Source: Mycobacterium sp. Aquia_213
GTDB taxonomy: Bacteria > Actinomycetota > Actinomycetes > Mycobacteriales > Mycobacteriaceae
NCBI RefSeq assembly: GCF_026625985.1
Contig: NZ_CP113116.1
Location: forward strand, 5,704,001-5,768,000
DNA length: 64,000 nt
Direction of reading: 5' to 3'
Shown: positions 1 to 7,970 of the stretch, piece by piece
How the letters are laid out: every line of letters begins with the position of its first letter
How positions within the stretch are numbered: position 1 is the first letter of the stretch
Made by a program: the position numbers and the translations under genes
The notes under the pieces: model-generated
What the model was told of the DNA's origin: nothing
The model's input: only the letters and a program-made list of their open reading frames with translations
The model's database searches: none

Positions 1-2
1 AC

Positions 3-1469
3 GGAGACGATGCCGAATACGCCTTCCGCCATCCGCTCACCCAGAAGGTCGCGTACGAGTCGCAGCTCAAGGCCGCGCGCTCGGACTTGCACCGGCGTGT
101 TGCGGCGATGATGCAGCAGACGAACGCCGCAGCCACCGGTGAGGGCGCGGCCATGATCGCGACTCAATACGAGTCCGCGGGTGAGCTGTCCGAGGCATAT
201 GAATGGTTCATGCGTGCCGCGACCGGATACGGGCCGCGCGACATCCGGGCGGCACGTGCAAGCTGGGAACAGGCCGCACGTGTTGCAGACCAAATGCCCG
301 GCGACCATCCCAACTGTTTGACGATGCGGATCTCTCCACGGGCTCTGTTGTGCGGCAGTGCCTTTCAAGTGGGCGGTGTTCCAGAGACCACTGGCTTCGA
401 GGAGTTGCGCGACATCACGGCCGCAGCCGGCGACAAGAAATCACTGGCGGTGGGCATGGCAGGGCACCTCAACACGTTGACGTTCAATTCACGCCACCGG
501 GAAGCCGTGCATACGGCGTCCGAGTTCGCCGGCCTGATCGAGTCGATAGGAGAGCCAGAGATGGTCGTAGGCCTTCTCTACGGGGCGGCCCAGGCGAATT
601 GGGAAGCCGGCGAGGCGGTCGAAAGCCAGCGTTTGACCCAGCGCGTTATCGACCTCGCAGATGGAGACCCCGCCATGGGGAACCTCGTCATCGGATCTCC
701 GCTTGCCTGGGCCATAAGTTTGCGGGGTGTATCGGCGATGTCCTTGGGCCACCCGGGGTGGCGAGCCGACATCGAACGAGGCATTGGGATGGCGCGGTCG
801 TTTGACGCGACAACCCGAATTCTGGCGCAGGTGTACAAATTCGCGGGCGCCACGGGGAACGACGCCATATTGCCCGACGCGGAGGACATCTCGTTGACAT
901 CGGAGTCGTTGGAGGTCGCGCTGCAGGCGGGGGACAACACCGCCGTCACCTTCGCATACATGAATCGAGCGATGGCATTGCTGCACGGTCCCGAGGGTGA
1001 CCAGGCGGCCGGCATCGAGGCATTGACCGCAGCGCGCGAGATGATCGTTCGCGAGAAACTTACGTTGACGTTGCGGAGGCTGACCGATATCGAGTTCGCT
1101 CGGGCAAAACTCAGGTCCGGCGAGCTAGACGGCGCCATCGCTTTGGCGCGCCAGGTTCTTGACGAGCAGTTCGCCACCGACGAGATGGTCTTTCGTGGTC
1201 CTGCCACCGCGGTGCTGGGCGAGGCATTACTCCATCGCGGCGCAGAATCCGACGTCGATGAAGCCCAGAAAACGCTGGACAGGCTGGCTGCCGTGCCGAC
1301 CGAGCCGGGCTTCGTCCTGCACGAACTGCCGTTGCTGCGCTTGCGGGCCCTCCTTGCCGGGAACAGCGGAGACAAGCCGGCCTACCAGCAATTCTTGGCA
1401 CGCTTCCGGGAGAAGGCGCTCGCAACGGACTTCGAGGGATACCAGGCACAGGCCGACGCAATGGCCTGA
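3..1469 (+). CDS. C-terminal part of an ATPase/adenylate-cyclase-type regulator (5' end outside window)
   Basis: The frame is open from the first bases of the window, so only the last 488 residues are present. The opening residues include RHPLTQKVAYESQL, a segment I associate with the end of the AAA-type ATPase module in mycobacterial multidomain adenylate cyclase and LuxR-like regulators. What follows is an alpha-helical region of about 450 residues rich in Ala and Leu (for example YEWFMRAATGY), consistent with TPR-like repeats. No cyclase or HTH domain is visible in this part; they would lie upstream or be absent. It converges on the F420 oxidoreductase with an 11-bp gap. The assignment rests on recalled family similarity; the exact subfamily is uncertain. 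Confidence 0.6.
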   Translation, partial: GDDAEYAFRHPLTQKVAYESQLKAARSDLHRRVAAMMQQTNAAATGEGAAMIATQYESAGELSEAYEWFMRAATGYGPRDIRAARASWEQAARVADQMPGDHPNCLTMRISPRALLCGSAFQVGGVPETTGFEELRDITAAAGDKKSLAVGMAGHLNTLTFNSRHREAVHTASEFAGLIESIGEPEMVVGLLYGAAQANWEAGEAVESQRLTQRVIDLADGDPAMGNLVIGSPLAWAISLRGVSAMSLGHPGWRADIERGIGMARSFDATTRILAQVYKFAGATGNDAILPDAEDISLTSESLEVALQAGDNTAVTFAYMNRAMALLHGPEGDQAAGIEALTAAREMIVREKLTLTLRRLTDIEFARAKLRSGELDGAIALARQVLDEQFATDEMVFRGPATAVLGEALLHRGAESDVDEAQKTLDRLAAVPTEPGFVLHELPLLRLRALLAGNSGDKPAYQQFLARFREKALATDFEGYQAQADAMA

Positions 1470-1479
1470 CGGCAGTGTC

Positions 1480-2526
1480 CTAGGTCTGGCGGACCAGCTC
1501 GATCGCCCGGCCCAGCGTCGCGAGCTTGGCATCCAGCGTGTCGCCGGCGGGATAGAGCCGCACGGTGTCGACGCCGGCGTCGCGCCAGACCGCGAGGCGC
1601 GCGCGGACCATCTGCTCGGTGCCGATCAGCGTGGTGCCCAGCACCATTCCGTCGGTCACCAGCTGTGCGGCGCCGTCGCGGTCACCGGCCTGCCAGCGCT
1701 CGCGCACCGCAGCGGCGACGTCGGCCCAGCCCTGCCGGCTGTAGGCCTGGTTGTAGAAATTCGTGCTCGACGACCCCATACCACCGAGGCTGAACGCGAG
1801 TTCTTTTTTGCGGTTGGCGATCATGGCGTTCAGTTCGTCCTCGTCAGCCGCGAACGCGACTTCGGCGCCCTGACAGATGTCGATGTCCGCGCGGGTACGG
1901 CCGGATGCCGCCAGGCCCGCGTCGAGGTGGGCGAAGTACGCCTGCGCCGCACCCTCCGGAACGAAACTGGTGCCCAGCCAGCCGTCGGCGATCTCCCCGG
2001 TCAGCCGCAGCATCGCCGGGGACAGCGTGGCTAGGTAGATCGGAATCGCGTGCTGCGGAGCGTTCGACACCCGCATCGGTACCGCCTCACCGGGTCGGGG
2101 GATCCGAAATTCCCGGCCGGAATGTGAGATCTTGCCTCCGGCGAACACCTGCCGCACGATGTCGACGGTTTCTCTGACGCGGGCGAGCGGGCGGCTGAAC
2201 GAGACGCCGTGCAGGCCCTCGATCACCTGCGGACCCGAAGCACCCAGCCCCAGCAGGAATCGGCCATTCGACAGGTTGGACAACGTGATCGCGGTCTGTG
2301 CGACCAGGACCGGGGACCGGGTGCCGACCTGCAGGATGCCCGAGCCGAGCAGCATCCTGTCGGTCCGCGCCGCGAGGTAGCCCAGCGCCGACGGCGCGTC
2401 CGCACCCCACGCCTCGGCGACCCAACACACATCGAGTCCCAGCATTTCGGCTTCGACGGCCAGCGTCACCACCTGGGCGACGTCGTCGCTGCCGCCGGAC
2501 AACTCGACCGTCGTTGCGGTGCGCAT
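1480..2526 (-). CDS. LLM-class F420-dependent oxidoreductase
   Basis: A 348-residue bacterial-luciferase-like TIM-barrel flavin/F420 oxidoreductase. Typical segments are GLDVCWVAEAWGAD near residue 30, the strand-helix region around RTDRMLLGSGILQVGTRSP, and RFLLGLGASGPQVIEGLHG near residue 108. The annotated neighbourhood (desaturase, SRPBCC, reductase) and the TGATG overlap with the upstream SRPBCC gene show it is the last gene of a four-gene minus-strand operon. The substrate cannot be told from sequence; the family reduces or oxidises C=C, C=N or alcohol groups using F420. The choice of F420 over FMN is inferred from the actinobacterial family. Confidence 0.8.
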   Translation of the reverse strand: MRTATTVELSGGSDDVAQVVTLAVEAEMLGLDVCWVAEAWGADAPSALGYLAARTDRMLLGSGILQVGTRSPVLVAQTAITLSNLSNGRFLLGLGASGPQVIEGLHGVSFSRPLARVRETVDIVRQVFAGGKISHSGREFRIPRPGEAVPMRVSNAPQHAIPIYLATLSPAMLRLTGEIADGWLGTSFVPEGAAQAYFAHLDAGLAASGRTRADIDICQGAEVAFAADEDELNAMIANRKKELAFSLGGMGSSSTNFYNQAYSRQGWADVAAAVRERWQAGDRDGAAQLVTDGMVLGTTLIGTEQMVRARLAVWRDAGVDTVRLYPAGDTLDAKLATLGRAIELVRQT

Positions 2527-3050
2527 CAGCGCACCCCGTGTTCGGCAAGCCTCTTGATTGCCGCCAGGGTCTTGCTGATCGACGTCTCGAATTCACGCAT
2601 CCGGACGAACACGATCTTTTCTTCCTTGTCCGGCATAGCGTCGATCGCCGCCGACAGCCCCGAGCGGCCCGGACCCATCTGCATCCAGAAGCTGAGGCTG
2701 GTCCCGCCATCCCGGGGTGCCAGTCGGAACCGCCAGATCGCCGAGGGGCGGTCGGCATCACCGACCGCCCAGGCGAATTCCTTCGGCTGCTCGCAAGCGA
2801 CGATGCACGAGGTGGTGCTCCATTCGCCGAACGCGTCGTGCTGGTTGTGTCCGACGAAGCGGGCGCCGACCTTGGGCCGATCGGCACCGCCGGCCCACTC
2901 CACGGACTGCAACTCGTTGCTGAACGTCGGCATCAGCTTGATATCCGAGATCAGGTTCCAGACCCGGGAGGGATCGGCGTCGACCCACGTCGACACTTCC
3001 ACCGTCGGCTTATCCGCATAACGTGCACCGGTCCACTCCACGCAGCCCAT
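2526..3050 (-). CDS. SRPBCC (START-like) family protein
   Basis: A 174-residue protein with the polyketide-cyclase/SRPBCC pattern: VEVSTWVDADPSRVWNLISD near the N-terminus, a central beta-rich region containing GARFVGHNQHDAFGEW, and a C-terminal amphipathic helix. The fold makes a hydrophobic cavity that binds lipids or small aromatics; no catalytic residues can be assigned. The ATG is preceded by GGGGGA at proper spacing. Its stop overlaps the start of the F420 oxidoreductase by one base (TGATG), and the desaturase ends 22 bp upstream, so translation of the three is probably coupled. A role in handling the desaturase substrate or product is only inferred from position. Confidence 0.8.
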   Translation of the reverse strand: MGCVEWTGARYADKPTVEVSTWVDADPSRVWNLISDIKLMPTFSNELQSVEWAGGADRPKVGARFVGHNQHDAFGEWSTTSCIVACEQPKEFAWAVGDADRPSAIWRFRLAPRDGGTSLSFWMQMGPGRSGLSAAIDAMPDKEEKIVFVRMREFETSISKTLAAIKRLAEHGVR

Positions 3051-3072
3051 TGTCCCCCACCCGGGGCGGGAC

Positions 3073-4194
3073 TCAGGCCGCGACGGGCTCGCGATCGGCC
3101 GGCTTGTCGGCCTTGATCTTCGGCAGCAACGACGTCAGTTTGCCGGGGTCCGGCAAGGTCAGCTTGACAATCTTGCGCACCACGGTGCCGAACTGCTGCA
3201 GCAGCGGGCCCCTGTTGTAGGGGATCCCGTAACGCTCGCAGATCTCCTGCACCTCGGGCGCGACGTCGGAATACCGGCGGGCCGGCATGTCCGGGAACAG
3301 GTGGTGCTCGATCTGGTGTGACAGGTTGCCGGACAGCAGATGAAAGATCTTGCCTCCGGTCAGGTTCGCCGAACCCAGCACCTGGCGGAAGTACCACTGA
3401 CCGCGGGACTCATCCTTGGTCTCCTCGATGGTGAATTCCTGGGTGCCGTCCGGGAAGTGGCCGCAGAAGATGATCATGTACGACCACACGTTGCGCATCA
3501 GGTTGGCCGTCATGTTGCCCGTGAAGACGAACGGCGCGAACGGGCCGGCCAACAGCGGGAAGGCGACGTAGTCCTTGAGCGTCTGGCGCTTGGTCTTTTT
3601 CCAAATGGCCTTGAGGACATCACGCTTGTCCCAGACCCGGATCTCCCCGGAGCGGATCTTCTCGGTCTCCAGTTCGTGCAGCGCGACGCCGTACTGGAAC
3701 AGCACCATCAGCAGGAACGCGTAGACCGGGTTACCCAGGTAGTACGGGTGCCACTTCTGGTCCTCGCTCATCCGCAGGATGCCGTAGCCGATGTCGCGGT
3801 CCATCCCGACGATGTTGGTGTGGGTGTGGTGCATGTAGTTGTGCGAGTGCCGCCATTGGTCGGCCGGGCAGGCGGTGTCCCATTCGAAGGAGCGCCCGGA
3901 GATGGTCGGGTCACGCATCCAGTCGTACTGGCCGTGCATGATGTTGTGGCCGATCTCCATGTTGTCCAGGATTTTCGCGACGCCCAGCATCGCGGTGCCC
4001 AGCAGCCAGGCCGGCGGCAGGTACAGCAGAACGCGTCCGCCGACTTCCAGCGCCCGTTGGGTTTTGATGACGCGGCGGATGTAGTCGGCGTCTACTTCGC
4101 CGAGGTCTGCCATCACGCGATCTCTGATGGCGTCGAGTTCACGGCCGAATGCGTCGGCCTGCTCGGGGGTAAGGGTGATCTTGTCGTGCGACAT
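3073..4194 (-). CDS. Membrane fatty acid (acyl-CoA) desaturase, DesA3 family
   Basis: A 373-residue non-haem di-iron membrane desaturase. All three histidine boxes are visible: HNIMH (about residue 100), HSHNYMHH (about residue 133) and HQIEHH (about residue 305). Hydrophobic stretches (LLYLPPAWLLGTAMLGVAKIL, VYAFLLMVLFQYGVAL) are membrane segments. The gene directly follows the ferredoxin-type reductase (27-bp gap), the same pairing as M. tuberculosis Rv3230c-DesA3 (Rv3229c), where the reductase supplies electrons for conversion of stearoyl- to oleoyl-CoA. The positional specificity of this copy is inferred. It may be a paralogue rather than the strict DesA3 orthologue. Confidence 0.9.
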   Translation of the reverse strand: MSHDKITLTPEQADAFGRELDAIRDRVMADLGEVDADYIRRVIKTQRALEVGGRVLLYLPPAWLLGTAMLGVAKILDNMEIGHNIMHGQYDWMRDPTISGRSFEWDTACPADQWRHSHNYMHHTHTNIVGMDRDIGYGILRMSEDQKWHPYYLGNPVYAFLLMVLFQYGVALHELETEKIRSGEIRVWDKRDVLKAIWKKTKRQTLKDYVAFPLLAGPFAPFVFTGNMTANLMRNVWSYMIIFCGHFPDGTQEFTIEETKDESRGQWYFRQVLGSANLTGGKIFHLLSGNLSHQIEHHLFPDMPARRYSDVAPEVQEICERYGIPYNRGPLLQQFGTVVRKIVKLTLPDPGKLTSLLPKIKADKPADREPVAA

Positions 4195-4221
4195 AGCTCC
4201 TCCTCCTAAGGGTTGGTGGGC

Positions 4222-5340
4222 TTAAAGCGCGAGGTCGACGTCCCCGACGGGGACGGATACGCAGATCTGGATTTCTTCGTTCGGGGCGGTCGAGACCGCG
4301 CCGGTGGTGAGGCTGCGCACGGTGCCGGAGACCTTCCGGCGTGTGCAGGTGTGGCAGATGCCCATCCGGCATCCGTTCTCCGGGGTCAGCCCGGCCGATT
4401 CCGCCTGCTCCAGCAGCGAGCGGCCGTCGTCTTTCGTGTCAACGCCGCTGTCCGCGAACGTAATTCGACCGCCCGACGGGTTCGCCGGAGCCGTGATCGC
4501 CGGCGGCACGAAGCTCTCGGTGTACACGTTTTCGCAGTGCTCGCGCACGGCGTCAACCAAAGCGATTGGGCCGCAGACGAATACCGCATCCGGTGCGGGC
4601 ATGGCCGCGGCCAGGTGCTGCGGTCCGAATCGGCCGGTCAGCTCACCCGAACCCGAACGGGTGTAGCCGTGCAGCACCCGCACGCCGGGCATCGCGCTCA
4701 GCTCGTCGCGGTAGCAGGCCTCGGCTTGTGTGCGGGCGTAGTGGACGAAGGCGATTTCCGCCCCCTGGTTTTGCAAGTGGCCCTCGGCGACCAGAGTGCG
4801 CAGCATCGCCATGACGGGCGTGATGCCGCTGCCGCCGGAGATCAGAAGGATCCGCCGCGGCCGCTGGGCCGGCAGGATGAAGTCGCCGCCGACACCGGTC
4901 AGCCCGACCACCATGCCGCGACGGGCCTGCTCGTACAGGTAGTTCGAGACCAACCCGCCTTCTGAACCGTCTCCGTGGCGGCCGACGGTCAGCTCGAGGG
5001 TCGAGCTGCCTTCAACGTTGGCCGGTGAGTAGCAGCGGGTGTGCCGGCGGCCGTCGATGTCCAGAGCGACGTTGACATACTGACCGGCCTTGAAGCTGTG
5101 GGTGGACGTGAAGCTCTCGTTCGGAGCGAGGGTGAGTGTGACGCTGCGCGGCGTGGTGCGGCGCACGTCGACGACCTTGGCGCGGGCTTCGCCCTGGGTC
5201 CAGGTTGGGTCTACCAGCTCGGTGTAGCGGTCCACGCCGTGCGGGCCGGTGAGTAGGTCAACCAGGTCGGAACCGAGGATGCGGTCCCGGAAAGTCTTGG
5301 CGAAGCTCCGACGCGAGGTCTGACTTCTTTCAGTGAACAT
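4222..5340 (-). CDS. Ferredoxin-NAD(P)H reductase with C-terminal 2Fe-2S domain (desaturase electron donor)
   Basis: A 372-residue three-domain reductase. It has an FAD-binding segment with the arginine motif HTRCYSPAN, an NAD(P)-binding domain beginning at RRILLISGGSGITPVMAMLR, and a plant-type 2Fe-2S domain with cysteines in GCRMGICHTC plus a later Cys-poor tail typical of this family. I start it at the ATG at 5340 because AAGAGGA lies about 10 bases upstream; an earlier in-frame start would run into the divergent promoter. It is the first gene of the desaturase operon and is equivalent to the Rv3230c partner of DesA3. A 16-bp near-palindrome covers its start codon, which suggests repression by the divergent TetR protein. 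Confidence 0.88.
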   Translation of the reverse strand: MFTERSQTSRRSFAKTFRDRILGSDLVDLLTGPHGVDRYTELVDPTWTQGEARAKVVDVRRTTPRSVTLTLAPNESFTSTHSFKAGQYVNVALDIDGRRHTRCYSPANVEGSSTLELTVGRHGDGSEGGLVSNYLYEQARRGMVVGLTGVGGDFILPAQRPRRILLISGGSGITPVMAMLRTLVAEGHLQNQGAEIAFVHYARTQAEACYRDELSAMPGVRVLHGYTRSGSGELTGRFGPQHLAAAMPAPDAVFVCGPIALVDAVREHCENVYTESFVPPAITAPANPSGGRITFADSGVDTKDDGRSLLEQAESAGLTPENGCRMGICHTCTRRKVSGTVRSLTTGAVSTAPNEEIQICVSVPVGDVDLAL

Positions 5341-5348
5341 ATGTACAC
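5333..5348. promoter_or_regulatory. Near-perfect palindrome over the reductase start codon, candidate FabR/DesT-type operator
   Basis: The 16 bases GTGAACATATGTACAC pair in seven of eight positions about the 5340/5341 centre. The element contains the ATG of the reductase gene and faces the divergent TetR gene 62 bp away. AGTGAAC occurs again at the TetR start (5409-5415). The shape resembles operators of the FabR/DesT group (AGTGAAC half-sites, as I recall them). Binding is inferred. Confidence 0.5.
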
Positions 5349-5409
5349 CGTCCTCTTGGACGTTGCAGCTAGTCAAGGGTTTCCGCGGCTCTGTGGTAGG
5401 CTTCACACA

Positions 5410-6084
5410 GTGAACGGTCGTACTCCTAGCTCACGGCCGCACCGTTCTAGCCGCGAGCGTTCCCGCGAAAGCCCCTCCCGCGAAGAGCGCAAAGAGGCCA
5501 CTCGGCGCGCCATCATCGCCGCTGCTCTTAAACTGCTGCAGGACCGCAGCTTTTCTGCGCTGAGCCTGCGCGAGGTGACCCGCGAGGTCGGGATCGTTCC
5601 GGCGGCGTTCTATCGGCACTTCGAGTCGATGGAAGCCCTCGGTCTGGTGCTCATCGACGAGTCGTTTCGCGCCTTGCGCGACACTCTGCGCGACGCGCGG
5701 GCCGGCAAACTCGACCCGAACCGGGTGATCGAGTCGTCCGTCGAAATCCTGGTCGCCAGCGTCGCCGATCGACGCGAGCACTGGCGGCTGATCGGCCGCG
5801 AGCGCAACAGCGGGCTGAGCGTGCTGCGCTACGCAATCCGCACCGAGATCCGGCTGATCACTTCCGAGCTGGCGACCGACCTGGCGCGCTTCCCCGGGCT
5901 CAATGCCTGGAGCACCGAAGACCTCAACGTGCTGGCAACCCTGTTCGTCAACTCGATGATCGTGATCGCCGAGGCGATCGAAGACGCCCAGAGCGCCGAA
6001 TCGTTGGAAGACATCCGGCGGACCGCGGTCAAACAGCTGCGCATGATCGCCATCGGTATCGCCGGGTGGCGAAGCAGCCCCTGA
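5410..6084 (+). CDS. TetR-family regulator of FabR/DesT type
   Basis: A 224-residue TetR repressor. The HTH region LSLREVTREVGIVPAAFYRHF and the following ELGLVLIDESF-like segment (here EALGLVLIDESFRAL) match E. coli FabR and Pseudomonas DesT much better than generic TetR proteins. Those proteins sense the balance of saturated and unsaturated acyl-CoA/ACP and repress desaturase or unsaturated-fatty-acid genes. The GTG at 5410 is chosen because an earlier ATG at 5341 would overlap the reductase promoter and gives a poor N-terminus. It is divergent from the reductase-desaturase operon, which supports a direct role in its control; that role is inferred. Confidence 0.82.
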   Translation: MNGRTPSSRPHRSSRERSRESPSREERKEATRRAIIAAALKLLQDRSFSALSLREVTREVGIVPAAFYRHFESMEALGLVLIDESFRALRDTLRDARAGKLDPNRVIESSVEILVASVADRREHWRLIGRERNSGLSVLRYAIRTEIRLITSELATDLARFPGLNAWSTEDLNVLATLFVNSMIVIAEAIEDAQSAESLEDIRRTAVKQLRMIAIGIAGWRSSP

Positions 6085-6087
6085 CCT

Positions 6088-6693
6088 TTAGCGCGGGTCC
6101 CGCCACATCGCCCACAGCGGCGGGCCGCCGTTGGGCAGTGCGATCTCCTGGGTGACCTCAAAACCGAATCGCATGTAGTACGGCACATTGTCGGGCTTGC
6201 TCGACTCGAGATACGCCGGAGCATGCTCGGCATCGCAACGGTCCAACCGCGACCGCATCAACGCCTGGCCATAACCCTGGCCGCGGACCGTCGGGGCGCT
6301 GCCGATCGCGGCCAGATACCAGTGCGGCTCTTCGGGATGCTCGCGCTTCATCACTTCCTGGATGCCCCGCGCCATCCCGGTGCGCAGGCCGAACACCCGC
6401 AGAAAGGCCGGCGTCATCGCCAACTGGGCCCAGCGCGATTCCTGCCAGTGATTCGGCGGATCCCACAGCGCCGCCGCACCGATGACGGCTCCGTCGTGGG
6501 CCACCTCGACACCGCCAAGAGGCAAATGATGATGGCGGGTCATGGCCGAAAACATCCGGGCCAGATCCATGGTCCGCGTCATGCTGTTGGGAAATATCCA
6601 GGCCATCACCGGATCGTCGAAGAAGGCCCGGCTCAGGGTGGCAGACAACTCGCGGAGGTCGGCTTTGCGTGCCGGACGTGCCTGAGAAGCCAT
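6088..6693 (-). CDS. GNAT-family N-acetyltransferase
   Basis: A 201-residue GCN5-related acetyltransferase. The acetyl-CoA binding loop is seen as APTVRGQGYGQALMRS (Q/RxxGxG/A), preceded by the beta4 strand WYLAAIGS and followed by the beta5-helix segment APAYLESSKPDNVPYYMRFGF. The gene corresponds in position to Rv0133 next to the Rv0132c homologue. It converges on the TetR gene with only 3 bp between stops and is divergent from the fHMAD gene. The acceptor substrate is unknown. Confidence 0.85.
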   Translation of the reverse strand: MASQARPARKADLRELSATLSRAFFDDPVMAWIFPNSMTRTMDLARMFSAMTRHHHLPLGGVEVAHDGAVIGAAALWDPPNHWQESRWAQLAMTPAFLRVFGLRTGMARGIQEVMKREHPEEPHWYLAAIGSAPTVRGQGYGQALMRSRLDRCDAEHAPAYLESSKPDNVPYYMRFGFEVTQEIALPNGGPPLWAMWRDPR

Positions 6694-6774
6694 TACGTCA
6701 GGCTAGTGGCTACCATGCGGAATGAACACGAAACGGCTCGGCGTGACGATGTAGGTGGGGGGTACCCCGACGCG

Positions 6775-7863
6775 ATGACAGGGCTTTCCCGGCGAGCATT
6801 CGCGCAGATCGCGACGGGCGCGGGCGTGCTCGGCGCCGGCGCCTGGGTTGCCGGGTGCTCCAGCGAACATCGTGGGTCGCCCAGCACTGCACCCCCGGTG
6901 ACCAAGGGCGTGGGGATCACCCTGTCGCACGAGCAATTTCGCACCGATCAGTTGGTCGCGCAGGCCCAGGCGGCCGAAAAGGCCGGCTTTCAATACGTCT
7001 GGGCCAGCGACCACATCCAGCCGTGGCAGGACAACGAGGGCCACTCGATGTTTCCCTGGCTGACGCTGGCGCTGGTGGGCAGCAGCACCAGCCACATCTC
7101 CTTCGGCACCGGCGTCACCTGTCCGACCTATCGCTACCACCCGGCAACGGTGGCGCAGGCCTTTGCCTCGCTGGCGCTGCTGAGTCCGGGCCGGGTGTTC
7201 TTGGGGCTCGGGACCGGCGAGCGGCTCAACGAGCAGGCCACCACCAACATGTGGGGCAAATATCCCGAGCGTCACGACCGGCTGGTCGAGGCGATCCAGC
7301 TGATCCGCCAGTTGTGGAGCGGTCAGCGAATCTCGTTCGCGGGCCGCTATTTTCAGACCAATTCGCTGAAGCTCTACGACCTGCCACCGGCACCGCCGCC
7401 CATCTTCGTGGCCGCCAGTGGACCTAAAAGCGCAAGGCTGGCAGGGCAATACGGCGACGGCTGGATCACCCAATCCCGCGATCTCACGAACCCCAAACTG
7501 CTGGCCGCGCTGGGCGACGGCGCTCGCGCCGCCGGGCGCGATCCCGCAACTCTGGGCAAGCGCGCCGAACTGTTCGCCGTCGTCGGCGATAGCGAGGAGG
7601 CCGCCCGCACGGCGGCCTTGTGGCGCTTTACCGCCGGGGCCGCCGATCAGCCCAATCCGGTCGAGATTCAGCGTGCCGCCGAGTCGAACCCGATCGAGAA
7701 GGTGCTGGCCAACTGGACGGTCGGCACCGATCCCGCCACGCACGTCACGGCCGTGCAATGGGTCCTCGACGGCGGCGCCATCCCGTTTCTGCACTTTCCG
7801 CAGGGCGACCCCATTGCGGCCATCAACTTCTATCGCGATTACGTCCTGCCCAAGCTGCACTAA
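6775..7863 (+). CDS. fgd2: F420-dependent hydroxymycolic acid dehydrogenase homologue (Rv0132c/Fgd2-like)
   Basis: A 362-residue LLM-class enzyme with an N-terminal Tat signal: SRRAF, a hydrophobic stretch and a Cys at GCSS. The core is very close to Rv0132c as I recall it, for example GHSMFPWLTLALVG, FGTGVTCP.YRYHPATVAQAFASLA and ESNPIEKVLANW. Rv0132c is known as the F420-dependent hydroxymycolic acid dehydrogenase (fHMAD) that converts hydroxy- to keto-mycolates at the cell envelope. I start at the ATG at 6775 because it gives the signal sequence directly; longer versions add non-conserved residues. It lies just upstream of fadE1, as in M. tuberculosis. Presence suggests keto-mycolate synthesis. 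Confidence 0.88.
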   Translation: MTGLSRRAFAQIATGAGVLGAGAWVAGCSSEHRGSPSTAPPVTKGVGITLSHEQFRTDQLVAQAQAAEKAGFQYVWASDHIQPWQDNEGHSMFPWLTLALVGSSTSHISFGTGVTCPTYRYHPATVAQAFASLALLSPGRVFLGLGTGERLNEQATTNMWGKYPERHDRLVEAIQLIRQLWSGQRISFAGRYFQTNSLKLYDLPPAPPPIFVAASGPKSARLAGQYGDGWITQSRDLTNPKLLAALGDGARAAGRDPATLGKRAELFAVVGDSEEAARTAALWRFTAGAADQPNPVEIQRAAESNPIEKVLANWTVGTDPATHVTAVQWVLDGGAIPFLHFPQGDPIAAINFYRDYVLPKLH

Positions 7864-7970
7864 AGGGTCGCCGCTCAGCACCGATGCAGGCCCCACCTAC
7901 GATGAGGTGGCTGCTTCTGCGTTTGTCCAAGATGCCGGTGCGACGGTGCGCCGGGGAACGGTTGGCCACG

